From Alcaligenes parafaecalis (GTDB lineage Bacteria > Pseudomonadota > Gammaproteobacteria > Burkholderiales > Burkholderiaceae_B), in contig NZ_JAPKNA010000002.1 of NCBI RefSeq assembly GCF_026344135.1, forward strand, positions 124,001-188,000: a DNA stretch of 64,000 nt. Direction: 5' to 3'. The notes below the pieces were generated by a model. It was not told where the DNA came from. It was given only the letters and a program-made list of their open reading frames with translations, and did not search any database. Both the position numbers and the translations under genes were made by a program. Of the stretch, positions 25,552-35,055 are shown in pieces; position 1 is the stretch's first letter, and the number at the start of each line of letters is the position of its first letter.

Positions 25552-28305
25552 ATGAAAAGCGTAGATAGTTTTAAGGCTTTGCACCAGTTGGATGTCGGCG
25601 GGCAGTCCTACGACTACTATCGGTTGGATGCGGTTCGTGGAGATGGCCTGGATGTTGCCAGCCTGCCCTATGGCTTGAAGATCCTCCTGGAAAACTTGCT
25701 GCGCACGGAAGACGGCGGCGATGTGACTGCGGACGATATCCGTGCCCTGGCGGCTTGGAATCCAGCCGCCGAACCAGACCGCGAAATTGCCTTCACCCCC
25801 GCACGCGTTGTTTTGCAGGACTTTACCGGCGTGCCAGCCGTGGTGGACTTGGCCGCTATGCGCGAAGCCATGCAGGCGTTGGGTGGCGACCCTCAAAAAA
25901 TCAACCCTTTGGCACCGGTCGAACTGGTTATCGACCACTCGGTCATCGTGGACGATTTTGGCAAGCCCAGCTCCTTCGAGCGCAACGTGGAGATCGAATA
26001 CGAGCGCAATATGGAGCGCTACCAGTTCCTGCGCTGGGGCCAAAGTGCCTTCGATAACTTCAAGGTCGTGCCACCGGGCACGGGTATTGTTCACCAGGTG
26101 AACCTGGAGCACTTGGCCCGCGTGGTTTTTACTCGCGACGAGCAAGGCCGCCAATTGGCTTACCCCGATACCTGTGTGGGCACGGACTCGCACACGCCTA
26201 TGGTGAATGGTCTGGGCGTGGTCGCCTGGGGCGTAGGCGGGATCGAGGCCGAAGCAGCCATGCTGGGCCAACCCATTTCTATGCTGATTCCCCGTGTGGT
26301 GGGTTTCAAGCTGACAGGCCAGATGCCTGAGGGCACGACGGCGACCGATTTGGTACTGACGATTACCGATATGCTGCGCAAACATGGCGTGGTCGGTAAG
26401 TTTGTGGAGTTCTACGGCCCTGGCGTCAGTGCTGTACCTCTGGCCAACCGCGCCACCATCGGCAATATGAGCCCCGAATATGGCTCCACGATCTCCATGT
26501 TCCCTATCGACGAGGAAACTCTGCGCTATATGGAACTGACCGGTCGTACCAAAGAACAGATCGAGTTGGTGCGCGCCTATGCCAAGGCCCAGGGCCTGTG
26601 GCACGATCCGCAGCACGAGCCTCGTTACTCCGAGCGTCTGGAACTGGATCTGTCCACCGTTGTGCCTTCCATTGCAGGCCCCAAGCGACCTCAGGACCGG
26701 ATTGCGCTGTCTTCGTCCAAGTCGGCTTTCCGTACTGCCGTGCGTGATTTGTTGGGCGACGATGTGGCAACCTACGACGAAGCCCTGGAAGAGAGCTTCC
26801 CCGCCTCGGATGTACCGTCGCACAAGCCACCTGCACCGCGTAAAGCCGGTGTGAAATTCACCTTGGCTGATGGTAGCCAGTGCGAACTGGACCACGGTTC
26901 TGTGGTGATTGCTGCTATTACCTCGTGTACCAATACCTCTAACCCCAGCGTCATGATGGCAGCGGGTTTGCTGGCCAAAAAAGCGGTGGAAAAGGGCCTG
27001 AGCCGCAAGCCTTGGGTGAAAACCAGTCTGGCCCCCGGATCGCGCGTGGTCACCGACTACTATCAGCGTGCTGGCCTGACGCCTTTCCTGGACAAGCTGG
27101 GTTTTGATCTGGTTGGCTACGGTTGCACCACATGTATCGGTAACTCTGGCCCGTTGATTCCTGAAGTCAGCCAGGCGATTAACCAGAATGATCTGGCGGT
27201 AGTCTCCACCTTGTCCGGCAACCGTAACTTCGAGGGCCGTATTCACCCCGAAGTGAAAATGAACTACCTGATGTCGCCACCGTTGGTCGTGGCCTACGCC
27301 TTGGCAGGCACGATGGATATCGACCTGTACCAGGAGCCCTTGGGCCAGGGTAGCGATGGCAAGGATGTATACCTGAAAGACATCTGGCCGTCTGCCGCAG
27401 AAGTGCAGGATGTGATCAGCAAGGCCATTGCCTCGGATATGTACCGCGATGGTTACGCCGACGTGTTTGCCGGTGATGAACGCTGGCGCTCCCTGCCCAC
27501 CCCCAAAGGGGATCGGTTCGAGTGGCAGGATGATTCCACCTACGTGCGCAAACCGCCTTACTTCATTGATTTGAAGCGCGATCCTAGCCCGGTGACGGAT
27601 ATTCGCTCTGCGCGTGTGCTGGCCAAGCTGGGCGATTCGGTCACAACTGACCACATCAGCCCCGCTGGTTCGATCGCTCGTACCTCGCCTGCCGCCACCT
27701 ACTTGATGGATCACGACGTGAAGCCTCTGGATTTCAACTCCTATGGCTCGCGTCGCGGTAACCATGAAGTCATGATTCGCGGCACGTTTGCTAACGTGCG
27801 TTTGCGTAACCAACTGGCTCCGGGCACGGAAGGCGGCTATACACGCGACTTCACCCAGGATGGCGCACCGGTCGCAACCATTTACGACGCCTCGCGCAAT
27901 TACGTGGCTGCCGGTGTTCCGCTGGTGATTCTGGCGGGCAAGGAATACGGTTCGGGTTCCTCGCGTGACTGGGCGGCCAAAGGCACGGTGCTGCTGGGTG
28001 TACGTGCCGTCATTGCGGAGTCCTACGAGCGCATTCACCGCAGCAACTTGCTGGGCATGGGCGTGATGCCTTTGCAATTCCCGGCCGGCCAAAACGCTGA
28101 AACCCTGGGCCTGACAGGCGATGAGGTCTTTGATATTGAAGGCATTACCGCCTTGAATCAGGACAGAATCCCCGAGAAGGTCAAAGTGCGTGCGGGTGAT
28201 ATTGAATTCGAGGCCCTGGTCCGAATCGATACGCCTAGCGAAGCGCATTACTACCGCCACGGCGGTATCATGCAATACGTTTTGCGGGGCTTGTTGAAGG
28301 CTTAA
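25552..28305 (+). CDS. acnA: Aconitate hydratase A
   Basis: Iron-sulfur enzyme of 917 aa that interconverts citrate and isocitrate in the TCA cycle. Cluster cysteines are Cys459 (in the SCTNTSNPS motif) and Cys525 and Cys528 (GCTTCIG). Also seen are TCVGTDSHTPMVNGLG and the C-terminal swivel-domain GSGSSRDWAAKG. Length fits the AcnA/IRP branch, slightly longer than E. coli AcnA because of an insertion around residues 420-445. It stands alone with a palindromic operator upstream. Confidence 0.97.
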   Translation: MKSVDSFKALHQLDVGGQSYDYYRLDAVRGDGLDVASLPYGLKILLENLLRTEDGGDVTADDIRALAAWNPAAEPDREIAFTPARVVLQDFTGVPAVVDLAAMREAMQALGGDPQKINPLAPVELVIDHSVIVDDFGKPSSFERNVEIEYERNMERYQFLRWGQSAFDNFKVVPPGTGIVHQVNLEHLARVVFTRDEQGRQLAYPDTCVGTDSHTPMVNGLGVVAWGVGGIEAEAAMLGQPISMLIPRVVGFKLTGQMPEGTTATDLVLTITDMLRKHGVVGKFVEFYGPGVSAVPLANRATIGNMSPEYGSTISMFPIDEETLRYMELTGRTKEQIELVRAYAKAQGLWHDPQHEPRYSERLELDLSTVVPSIAGPKRPQDRIALSSSKSAFRTAVRDLLGDDVATYDEALEESFPASDVPSHKPPAPRKAGVKFTLADGSQCELDHGSVVIAAITSCTNTSNPSVMMAAGLLAKKAVEKGLSRKPWVKTSLAPGSRVVTDYYQRAGLTPFLDKLGFDLVGYGCTTCIGNSGPLIPEVSQAINQNDLAVVSTLSGNRNFEGRIHPEVKMNYLMSPPLVVAYALAGTMDIDLYQEPLGQGSDGKDVYLKDIWPSAAEVQDVISKAIASDMYRDGYADVFAGDERWRSLPTPKGDRFEWQDDSTYVRKPPYFIDLKRDPSPVTDIRSARVLAKLGDSVTTDHISPAGSIARTSPAATYLMDHDVKPLDFNSYGSRRGNHEVMIRGTFANVRLRNQLAPGTEGGYTRDFTQDGAPVATIYDASRNYVAAGVPLVILAGKEYGSGSSRDWAAKGTVLLGVRAVIAESYERIHRSNLLGMGVMPLQFPAGQNAETLGLTGDEVFDIEGITALNQDRIPEKVKVRAGDIEFEALVRIDTPSEAHYYRHGGIMQYVLRGLLKA

Positions 28306-28321
28306 GCCCGGCTTGGGCTAA

Positions 28322-28378
28322 GGCGTGCTGTGACACGCCAGCAGGTGCGCCAGTGGCATTGTGCGACTGGCGCACTTG
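28322..28378 (+). terminator. Double hairpin after acnA
   Basis: Two stems in succession, GGCGTG/CACGCC (28322-28339) and GTGCGCCAGT/ACTGGCGCAC (28345-28375), followed by a weak TTGTGTGTTT. Likely transcription end of acnA, though the T-run is poor. Confidence 0.5.
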
Positions 28379-28429
28379 TGTGTTTAAGGGCCGGCATTCT
28401 TGTCGGTTTTTTGCTTGGAAAAAGAAAAA

Positions 28430-29845
28430 ATGCAAACTACCCAAGAAGCGTCTTGGTCTGAATTACTGTCTGGCCGTAATGGCTTGCGCTCACTGGCATT
28501 AGCCGGGGGCGTGGCGGTCCATGCGATCAACGTGTACGTGGCGACCACGATTCTGCCTTCTGTGGTGGAGGACATCGGCGGGCTGGAGTACTACGCCTGG
28601 AACACCACGCTGTTTGTGGTGGCTTCGATTCTGGGTTCGGCCCTGTCACCCCAGGTTCTGGAAAAACTGGGCCTGCGACACAGTTTTCTGATCTCCTTGC
28701 TGTTTTTTGCCATAGGCACGACCTTGTGTGCGGTCGCGCCATCCATGCCTTTCCTGCTGTTTGCCCGCACGATTCAAGGGTTGGGGGGCGGCTTGCTGCT
28801 GGGTCTGAGCTATTCCTCTATCCGGCTGGTGTTTGAAGAGCGGCTCTGGCCACGCGTCATGGCCCTGGTCTCCAGCATGTGGGGTGTCGCGACCTTATCC
28901 GGCCCGGCCATTGGCGGCATCTTCGCCCAGATGGGGCAGTGGCGTCTGGCTTTCTGGAGTGTCCTGCCGTGTGCGGCTTTGCTGGCTATTTTGGTATGGA
29001 CTCAACTGCGCGATGCGCGTGCCCCTGAAACCCGTAAATCCGGCTCTACCTTGGGCAAGGTTTTGTTGTTGACGGCCTCTGTGCTGGTCATGTCGGCAGG
29101 TAGCCTGTCTACCTCCTGGATGATTAATCTGGCTGGAGTCGTGGGAGGCGCTGTGCTGGTGTATTTGATGGCGCGTGCGGACAGCAAGTCCACTAGCCGC
29201 CTGTTTCCGCAAGGCACGTACTCCATCAGCACCGCATTGGGCAGCCTGTATGCCGGTATTGGTCTTGTCAGCGTGGCGGTCGCGACGGAAATTTTCATTC
29301 CCTATTTCCTGCAGATCATCCACCACATGAGCCCTCTTAAAGCAGGCTATCTGACTGCCTTGATGTCCGGTGGTTGGACCTTGGGTTCGATTACCAGCTC
29401 CAGCCGTAGTCTGAAAACCGGTGACAGGCTGATTATTGCCGGGCCCGTGGTCTCGGGCTTGTCGCTAGCGGCCTTGGGCGTGTTTATCCCCTGGGTTGGC
29501 TTGAGTGAAGGCACGGATTACTCCTGGGCCTTGTATCTGTCCTTGCTGGGCGTCGGGGTGGGGATTGGTCTGGCCTGGCCGCATCTGCTGACGCGGGTGT
29601 TTCATTCTGCGCCCAAGGGGCAGGAAAATATTGCCTCGGCCGCCATTACCACCTTGCAGTTGTTCACGATGGCATTGGGCGCGGCCTTGGCGGGAATCAT
29701 CACGACAGCCTCGGGCTTTGTGGACCCCGGTGGGGTGCAGGGCGCACGCCAGTCGGCGCAGGCTCTGCTGTGGCTGTTTGCCCTGGCGCCCCTTCTCGCT
29801 GCCTTTTTGTCCGGGCCAGCGCGTCGGGTACGCCCTAAGGCTTAG
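28430..29845 (+). CDS. MFS exporter, DHA2-like
   Basis: Major-facilitator transporter of 471 aa with about 12-14 hydrophobic segments. The N-terminal motif INVYVATTILPSVVEDIGG and the segment-5 motif WGVATLSGPAIGG are typical of drug/H+ antiporters of the DHA2 or EmrB-like branch. The start at ATG 28430 is preferred over a TTG at 28400; the ribosome site (tggaaaaagaaaa) is weak in either case. No partner adaptor or regulator lies beside it. The substrate is unknown. Confidence 0.82.
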   Translation: MQTTQEASWSELLSGRNGLRSLALAGGVAVHAINVYVATTILPSVVEDIGGLEYYAWNTTLFVVASILGSALSPQVLEKLGLRHSFLISLLFFAIGTTLCAVAPSMPFLLFARTIQGLGGGLLLGLSYSSIRLVFEERLWPRVMALVSSMWGVATLSGPAIGGIFAQMGQWRLAFWSVLPCAALLAILVWTQLRDARAPETRKSGSTLGKVLLLTASVLVMSAGSLSTSWMINLAGVVGGAVLVYLMARADSKSTSRLFPQGTYSISTALGSLYAGIGLVSVAVATEIFIPYFLQIIHHMSPLKAGYLTALMSGGWTLGSITSSSRSLKTGDRLIIAGPVVSGLSLAALGVFIPWVGLSEGTDYSWALYLSLLGVGVGIGLAWPHLLTRVFHSAPKGQENIASAAITTLQLFTMALGAALAGIITTASGFVDPGGVQGARQSAQALLWLFALAPLLAAFLSGPARRVRPKA

Positions 29846-29847
29846 CC

Positions 29848-30696
29848 TTAGACGGTGCTTTTAGGCAGGCGGAACAGTTCTGGATCAGGGCCAAGACGGC
29901 CTTCGGCCTGGTCCAGGCTGGCAATGGCTGCCATATCCTGCTCGCTCAGCTCGAAGCTGAAAATGTCCAGATTGTCGCGTTGACGCTGGGCGGAGTTGGA
30001 CTTGGTAATCACCATATTGCCCAGTTGAATCTGCCAGCGCAGCATGATTTGTGCCACAGAACGGCCATGCTCTTTGGCAATCTGGTTCAGTACCGGGTTG
30101 TCCCACAGCGTGCCTAATCCCAATGGGCTCCAGGCTTGCGTCTGGATAGCGTGGTCTTCATGGTAGTGACGCGATTCTGCCTGCTGAAAGCCAGGGTGCA
30201 GCTCAATCTGGTTCAGCACAGGTAGCACGCCGGTTTTATCCAGCAAGGTTTGCAAATGCTGCGGCAGGAAGTTGCACACGCCAATGGATTTCACGCGGCC
30301 TTCATTGCGCAGATTGATCAGCGTTTCCCAGGTCTGGATGTACTGGCGGTTCTTGGGCACAGGCCAGTGAATCAGGTACAGATCCACATAATCCAGTTGC
30401 AGCTTGTCCATGCTTTCTTCAAAGCCTGCACGGGCGTTGTCATGGCCATGCATGTCGTTCCACAGCTTGGTGGTCACAAACAGCTCTTCGCGTGGCACCT
30501 TGGACTGACGAATCCCTTGGCCGACCTCGGCTTCATTGCCATAGATGGCGGCGGTATCGATCAGGCGGTAGCCCGCTTCGATGCCACTGCACACCACATC
30601 GGCCGTTTGCTCGGCAGGTACCTGCCAGACGCCCATGCCCAGTTGTGGCGCACGGTTATCGTCATGGAAGGTGATTGTTGGGGGGGTAGTCGACAT
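29848..30696 (-). CDS. Aldo/keto reductase (2,5-diketogluconate-reductase-like)
   Basis: NADPH-dependent aldehyde/ketone reductase of 282 aa in the aldo/keto reductase superfamily. The Asp-Tyr-Lys-His tetrad is visible in LIDTAAIYGNE, VTTKLW and YLIHWP. It resembles the DkgA group that reduces 2,5-diketo-D-gluconate and methylglyoxal. The ATG at 30696 has GAGGAGAG about 6 bases upstream; a start 8 codons earlier has no such site. It converges on the MFS gene and is divergent from panB. Confidence 0.9.
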   Translation of the reverse strand: MSTTPPTITFHDDNRAPQLGMGVWQVPAEQTADVVCSGIEAGYRLIDTAAIYGNEAEVGQGIRQSKVPREELFVTTKLWNDMHGHDNARAGFEESMDKLQLDYVDLYLIHWPVPKNRQYIQTWETLINLRNEGRVKSIGVCNFLPQHLQTLLDKTGVLPVLNQIELHPGFQQAESRHYHEDHAIQTQAWSPLGLGTLWDNPVLNQIAKEHGRSVAQIMLRWQIQLGNMVITKSNSAQRQRDNLDIFSFELSEQDMAAIASLDQAEGRLGPDPELFRLPKSTV

Positions 30697-30928
30697 AGGT
30701 CTCTCCTCGGTTGAGTGCACGGCAAAACAGCCAGGACATGGCTGCTGAAACCACCGTGCATTGGGAACGATCGGGCTCTAGCGTACAGGCAGTGTCAAAG
30801 AAAATGTCCTTAAAAGGACCTGAATCCGCATGGGATGGACACGTGAAGCTTGTACGTAGGCAGGAAATTAGCTTATTGTTTTTTGTCCTGCGGCGATTAT
30901 AGAGGCGCCGACTGGATATTTTCTCAAG

Positions 30929-30947
30929 ATGATGCAATCTGCATCAT
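30929..30947. promoter_or_regulatory. Inverted repeat, candidate operator upstream of panB
   Basis: ATGATGCA-ATC-TGCATCAT, perfect 8-bp arms with a 3-base spacer, about 50 bases before the panB start. Suits a dimeric regulator, possibly the LysR protein encoded just after panB. Confidence 0.55.
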
Positions 30948-30951
30948 TCAT

Positions 30952-30982
30952 AATCCCATATAAGCGTTAGCTCTATGGGATT
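30952..30982. promoter_or_regulatory. Inverted repeat in the panB leader
   Basis: Perfect 9-bp arms AATCCCATA and TATGGGATT with a 13-base spacer, ending 15 bases before the panB ATG. It could be an operator or an mRNA hairpin close to the ribosome site. Confidence 0.5.
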
Positions 30983-30997
30983 CCAGATGGAGTAAGT

Positions 30998-31819
30998 ATG
31001 AGCGTACATACCACGCAGGTTCGCGTCAGCGTTCCCGCCCTGATCGCCTGCAAGGGCAAACAAAAAATTGCTTCGTTAACAGCCTACATCGCGCCTATCG
31101 CACGTATGCTGGACGAGCACCTGGACATGATTTTGGTGGGCGACTCGACCGCTATGGTGGGCTATGCAATGCCCGATACCCTAAGCATTACGGTCGATAT
31201 GATGGCTGCCCATGCTGCCGCCGTGGTGCGTGCGACTCAACATGCTTGTATTGTCGTGGATATGCCGTTTGGTAGCTATCAGGAATCACCCCAGCAAGCC
31301 TTTGCCAACGCATCGCGTATGTTGGCCGTCAGCGGCGCGCAAGCGGTCAAGCTGGAAGGTGGCCAGGTGATGGCAGAAACCACCCGTTTCCTGGTGGAAC
31401 GTGGCGTGCCTGTGTTGGCCCACGTGGGCTTGATGCCCCAGTACGTCAACACCATGGGCGGTTACAAAGCTCAGGGCATGACTGATGCCGCTGCACAGCG
31501 CGTGCTGGAAGATGCCGTGGCACATGCGCAGGCCGGTGCCTGGGGTGTGGTTCTGGAAGGGGTGGCAGAGTCTCTGGGTCGTCGCATTACCGAAACCATT
31601 GCAATTCCTACCATTGGCATTGGAGCTTCGCCCGCATGTGATGGCCAGGTACTGGTGACAGAAGACATTCTGGGCCTGACCAACGGCAAGATCCCCAAAT
31701 TCGCCAAACCCTACGCCGATGTGGGGGCCCTGATCTCGCAAGCCGCCGCGCAATATGCGTCTGAAGTGCGTGATGGCTCTTTCCCCACGCTGGATCAATG
31801 TTTCGGTGTCAAACGCTAG
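30998..31819 (+). CDS. panB: 3-methyl-2-oxobutanoate hydroxymethyltransferase
   Basis: Ketopantoate hydroxymethyltransferase of 273 aa, the first committed step of pantothenate and coenzyme A synthesis, using 5,10-methylene-tetrahydrofolate. Family motifs are VGDSTAMVGYAMPDTL, VVDMPFGSYQ, VKLEGG and IPTIGIGASPACDGQVLV, with metal and substrate residues in place. panC is not adjacent; a LysR gene follows instead. Two inverted repeats in the leader suggest specific regulation. Confidence 0.95.
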   Translation: MSVHTTQVRVSVPALIACKGKQKIASLTAYIAPIARMLDEHLDMILVGDSTAMVGYAMPDTLSITVDMMAAHAAAVVRATQHACIVVDMPFGSYQESPQQAFANASRMLAVSGAQAVKLEGGQVMAETTRFLVERGVPVLAHVGLMPQYVNTMGGYKAQGMTDAAAQRVLEDAVAHAQAGAWGVVLEGVAESLGRRITETIAIPTIGIGASPACDGQVLVTEDILGLTNGKIPKFAKPYADVGALISQAAAQYASEVRDGSFPTLDQCFGVKR

Positions 31820-31833
31820 TCCGGCTAACTATT

Positions 31834-31866
31834 CCGCATTAGAATATTCCATGTTGATAAATGCGG
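31834..31866. promoter_or_regulatory. Inverted repeat upstream of the LysR gene after panB
   Basis: CCGCATT and AATGCGG form perfect 7-bp arms, 19 bases apart, ending 18 bases before the LysR start; the spacer contains the palindrome GAATATTC. Likely a self-regulation site. Confidence 0.45.
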
Positions 31867-31883
31867 CATTCACATAGAACGAC

Positions 31884-32849
31884 ATGGAAATTCGCCAATT
31901 AGAAGCTTTTGCAGCGGTGATGTCCGCAGGTAGCGTTACCGCTGCCGGTCGACTGCTGGACCGCTCTCAGCCCGTGGTTAGCCGCCAGATCCAGGAGTTG
32001 GAACAGGAACTGGGTTTCAGATTGTTTACCCGTACCCGGCCGCAGGTCACCTTGACCGAGCAAGGGCGCGAATTCTATCTGGAAGCCCGGCCTGTACTGA
32101 TGAATCTGGAGGTGCTGCAAAGCCGTGCACTGGAAATCGCCCGTGGGGGTCTGCGACCCCTGCGTATCGTGGCGACCCATGCTCTGGCTATAGGCTTGTT
32201 GCCGCAAGCTCTGGGCATCATGGAACAGCACGATCCAGCCTTCAAGCAAAAGCTGATTATTGATACGGTGAAACCGGAAGAAGTCGTGCAAGCCATCGAC
32301 GAAGGGCGGGCAGATCTGGCGGTGACCAGTCTGCCGCTGGACATTGATGGTTGCACCTTGCATTGGTCCGGGCAAAGTCCCTGCTTGCTGGGCATGTCCG
32401 TTAACCATTCTTTGGCGAAACAGGAGCTGGTGCGTCTTAGCGATATTCAAGGCACACCCTTGATCTCGGTGCAGAACCGCCACCGCCTGCGTCATACCCT
32501 GGCTACAGCCTTGTTGCGTGCCAGCCCGGAATCACCGGAAGAGATTCGTCATATCGAGGTTGCCTCCTCGTTGGAGGGTTTGGTGCTGGCCAGCCAGGGT
32601 GTGGGTGTGTCGCTGATCGACCCCTTCACCGCCCACGGTCTGCCACTGCCCAATGTGGTGCTGCGCCCGATTGATATTCACGTGCCGTATATGGTTGGCG
32701 TGGTGTCCTTGCGATCTCGCGAACTGCGTCCCGATGCGCAGCGTCTGGTCGAAGCCATGCGGCAATATGTGCTGCAATTCATCCCGCGCTTTGTGCTGGG
32801 GGATGACACGGGCTTGCCAAGCACGCAGGACCCGTTCGATTCGCTGTAA
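31884..32849 (+). CDS. LysR-family regulator
   Basis: LysR-type regulator of 321 aa: DNA-binding helix MEIRQLEAFAAVMSAGSVTAAGRLLDRSQPVVSRQIQELE, then an effector-binding domain. It resembles the subgroup regulating amino-acid or opine catabolism, but no target can be named. It follows panB by 64 bases on the same strand and converges on the ridA-like gene, so panB or distant genes may be its targets. A self-regulatory inverted repeat precedes it. Confidence 0.92.
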   Translation: MEIRQLEAFAAVMSAGSVTAAGRLLDRSQPVVSRQIQELEQELGFRLFTRTRPQVTLTEQGREFYLEARPVLMNLEVLQSRALEIARGGLRPLRIVATHALAIGLLPQALGIMEQHDPAFKQKLIIDTVKPEEVVQAIDEGRADLAVTSLPLDIDGCTLHWSGQSPCLLGMSVNHSLAKQELVRLSDIQGTPLISVQNRHRLRHTLATALLRASPESPEEIRHIEVASSLEGLVLASQGVGVSLIDPFTAHGLPLPNVVLRPIDIHVPYMVGVVSLRSRELRPDAQRLVEAMRQYVLQFIPRFVLGDDTGLPSTQDPFDSL

Positions 32850-32900
32850 TCAGGCGGGGACTGCCAGGTTTTTCCCGCAACGTGCCCGCCTTTTGCAGCA

Positions 32901-33278
32901 TCAAGGAATCATGGCGTAGGCCACAACTTCCAGCTTCATGCCCGGCTCCACCAAGGCCGCAACGCCAACACTGGCGCGGTTGGGGAAGGGGGCGGAGAAA
33001 AACTCCCTGTACACCTTGTCGATGATGTCCATGTCGGCAACATCAGTCATGTAGATCAGCACTTGGGTGACACTTTCCAGACTGCCACCCGCCGCTTGCG
33101 TGGCCCGCTGCATATTGGCAAAAGTCAGGCGGGCTTGCTGCTCGATGCTTCCCGTATCGATGCTGCCGTCCGGGCGCACAGGCCCGTTCACCATGAACAG
33201 CATTTCCCCTTTGGCTTTGACTGCCCAGGAAAACGCTTGCTTCAGGGGCGGCAGCCCGACGTCGACAACTTGTTTCAT
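32901..33278 (-). CDS. RidA-family deaminase in the kynurenine operon
   Basis: RidA/YjgF-type protein of 125 aa. RidA hydrolyses reactive enamines and imines; the catalytic Arg is in PFPNRASVGV. The start at ATG 33278 overlaps the upstream formamidase stop (TGATG), so the genes are translationally coupled. Some RidA-family members are 2-aminomuconate deaminases of tryptophan catabolism, which fits this operon, but general enamine scavenging is equally possible. Confidence 0.9.
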   Translation of the reverse strand: MKQVVDVGLPPLKQAFSWAVKAKGEMLFMVNGPVRPDGSIDTGSIEQQARLTFANMQRATQAAGGSLESVTQVLIYMTDVADMDIIDKVYREFFSAPFPNRASVGVAALVEPGMKLEVVAYAMIP

Positions 33279-34183
33279 CACTTGCTCCGAGTAGAGGTGA
33301 CCGGCAAGGACGCAAAGAGCGCGTGCGTGGCATCGCCCAAGCGGGTGTTGGGACGAGCTAGGTCAAGAATGACATCGAAGTGGTTGCGTGCTGGCATTTC
33401 GATGGGGGGCAGATACTGGGCACCGAGTGTGTTCAGCGCATCGGCAAAAGCCTGGCTCTGGCGCTTGAACTCCGAGGTTTCGATTTCTCCCCAACTGATG
33501 ATGGTGGGCGGAAAACCCGTCAGATCAAGCAGTTGAGGGCTGATCGCCTGTGCACTCCCCACGTCCAGGGACAGTGCCTCATTGATGCTGGTGCCAATCA
33601 GGGCTTGCAGCTCGTAAATGCCTGAAACCAGCACTGCCGCGGCGGGCGCGCCTACAGGCAAATCCGCATCATCCTTCCACCCACGCAAGCAGCACATGGC
33701 CGCCAGATGCGCCCCGGCAGAGCTGCCGGAAACGACGATGCGCTGCGGGTCAAAGCCCAGTTCTTCACCGTGTTGATGCAGCCAGCGTAGAGCCTTGCGG
33801 CATTCCAGCACCATGTCGTGGACAGAGGCTTGCGGTGCCAGGGTGTAATCGATGGCGGCAAAGGCGATGCCCGCCTCGTTGCAGTCCGGGGCCGAGAACA
33901 AAGAGGAGGCCTTGGACAGCTCCTGCCAGTAGCCGCCATGAATAAACAGGAGCAGCGGCGGGAGGGATTCCGAGTCACCACGTTCCGGTAAAAAGAGGTC
34001 GAGCTTATGCGCTGCCGCGCTGCCATAGGCAAGCTCGACATGCCGAGAGGCGCTTTTCAAAGCGGCTGCGCTGAGCGTGGCGTATTGCTCAATGTAAGGC
34101 GCATAGTTTCCGCCTATACAGGAGCTTGGCGAGTATTCACGCTCTCGTTCTTGGGCCGACAGTGAGTCCTTGGGAGCGTGCAT
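33278..34183 (-). CDS. Kynurenine formamidase, alpha/beta-hydrolase type
   Basis: Alpha/beta-hydrolase of 301 aa expected to hydrolyse N-formylkynurenine to kynurenine and formate. It carries the oxyanion motif HGGYW, characteristic of arylformamidases, the nucleophile motif GSSAGAH, and late Asp and His (ETSEF, ARNHFD) of the triad. The ATG at 34183 overlaps the kynA stop by one base, so start and function are supported by context. This fold is the eukaryotic-type formamidase; the usual bacterial KynB is an unrelated metal-dependent enzyme. Confidence 0.88.
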   Translation of the reverse strand: MHAPKDSLSAQEREREYSPSSCIGGNYAPYIEQYATLSAAALKSASRHVELAYGSAAAHKLDLFLPERGDSESLPPLLLFIHGGYWQELSKASSLFSAPDCNEAGIAFAAIDYTLAPQASVHDMVLECRKALRWLHQHGEELGFDPQRIVVSGSSAGAHLAAMCCLRGWKDDADLPVGAPAAAVLVSGIYELQALIGTSINEALSLDVGSAQAISPQLLDLTGFPPTIISWGEIETSEFKRQSQAFADALNTLGAQYLPPIEMPARNHFDVILDLARPNTRLGDATHALFASLPVTSTRSK

Positions 34184-35055
34184 CACAGCGCGGTCCGAAC
34201 TGTCCAGATCTCGGGGAACAGCACAACGTCCAGCATCTTGCGCAGATAGCTGACGCCACCGGTGCCGCCAGTGCCACGTTTGAAGCCAATAACGCGTTCG
34301 ACCGTAGTGACATGGCGGAAACGCCACAGACGGAATGCGTCCTCAATATCGGTCAGTTTCTCGCCAAGCTGGTACAGATCCCAGTGAGCATAGGGGTCAC
34401 GATAAACCTGCAGCCATGCGGCTTCGACTTCGGGGCTGGCGACGTAGGGCTGCGTCCAGTCACGATCCAGGTAATTTGCAGGAATATCAAAGCCTTGGCG
34501 TGCCAGCAAACGCAGCGACTCGTCATAAAGCGAAGGGGCGCGGTAGGCTGCCTCAACTTGGCTCAGCAGGTCGGGCCGGTGTGCATGGGGCTTGAGCATG
34601 GCGGCGTTCTTGTTGCCCAGGGCAAACTCAATACATCGATACTGCGCGCTTTGGAAACCACTGGAGCTAGCCAGATACGGCCGCATGGCGGTGTATTCCG
34701 GCGGGGTCATTGTGGACAGGACGGTCCAGGCGCTGACCAGTTGTTCCATGATGCGCGAGACACGCGCCAGCATTTTGAAGCTGTCGGCGTAGCGGTCAGC
34801 GGCGACGGAGGCGGTAGCGGCGTTCAGCTCGTGCAGCATCAGTTTCATCCAGAGCTCGCTGGTCTGGTGCTGGATGATGAACAACATCTCGTCATGGGCA
34901 GGCGATAGTGGATGCTGGGCGCCCAGCACCTCGTCCAGGTGCAGGTAATCGCCATAGCTCATGGATTGGCTGAAATCCAACTGCGCCTTTTCTTCCGAAA
35001 CAATGCGCTCTGTCTCGCCGACGCCTTGGTCAGCCGATGCTTTGGAAGCATTCAT
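34183..35055 (-). CDS. kynA: Tryptophan 2,3-dioxygenase
   Basis: Heme enzyme of 290 aa that opens the indole ring of L-tryptophan to N-formylkynurenine. Characteristic stretches are YGDYLHLDEVL, HDEMLFIIQHQTSELWMKLM (substrate His), the SSGFQS motif, and the heme-ligand His near FRHVTTVERVIGFKRGTGGTGG. It is first in a three-gene operon with formamidase and RidA, and is divergent from an Lrp-type regulator, the arrangement known for kynurenine operons controlled by KynR. Confidence 0.97.
   Translation of the reverse strand: MNASKASADQGVGETERIVSEEKAQLDFSQSMSYGDYLHLDEVLGAQHPLSPAHDEMLFIIQHQTSELWMKLMLHELNAATASVAADRYADSFKMLARVSRIMEQLVSAWTVLSTMTPPEYTAMRPYLASSSGFQSAQYRCIEFALGNKNAAMLKPHAHRPDLLSQVEAAYRAPSLYDESLRLLARQGFDIPANYLDRDWTQPYVASPEVEAAWLQVYRDPYAHWDLYQLGEKLTDIEDAFRLWRFRHVTTVERVIGFKRGTGGTGGVSYLRKMLDVVLFPEIWTVRTAL

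Larger units (their letters stand above)
30697..30997. other. Intergenic region between aldo/keto reductase and panB
   Basis: About 300 bases, no gene seen. The right half holds two perfect inverted repeats listed separately; the left half carries the reductase ribosome site and presumably its promoter. Confidence 0.6.

Noticed and set aside
25465..28275. 936-codon open frame on the minus strand
   Set aside because: Lies exactly opposite acnA; no family motif and composition follows the third-codon bias of the real gene.
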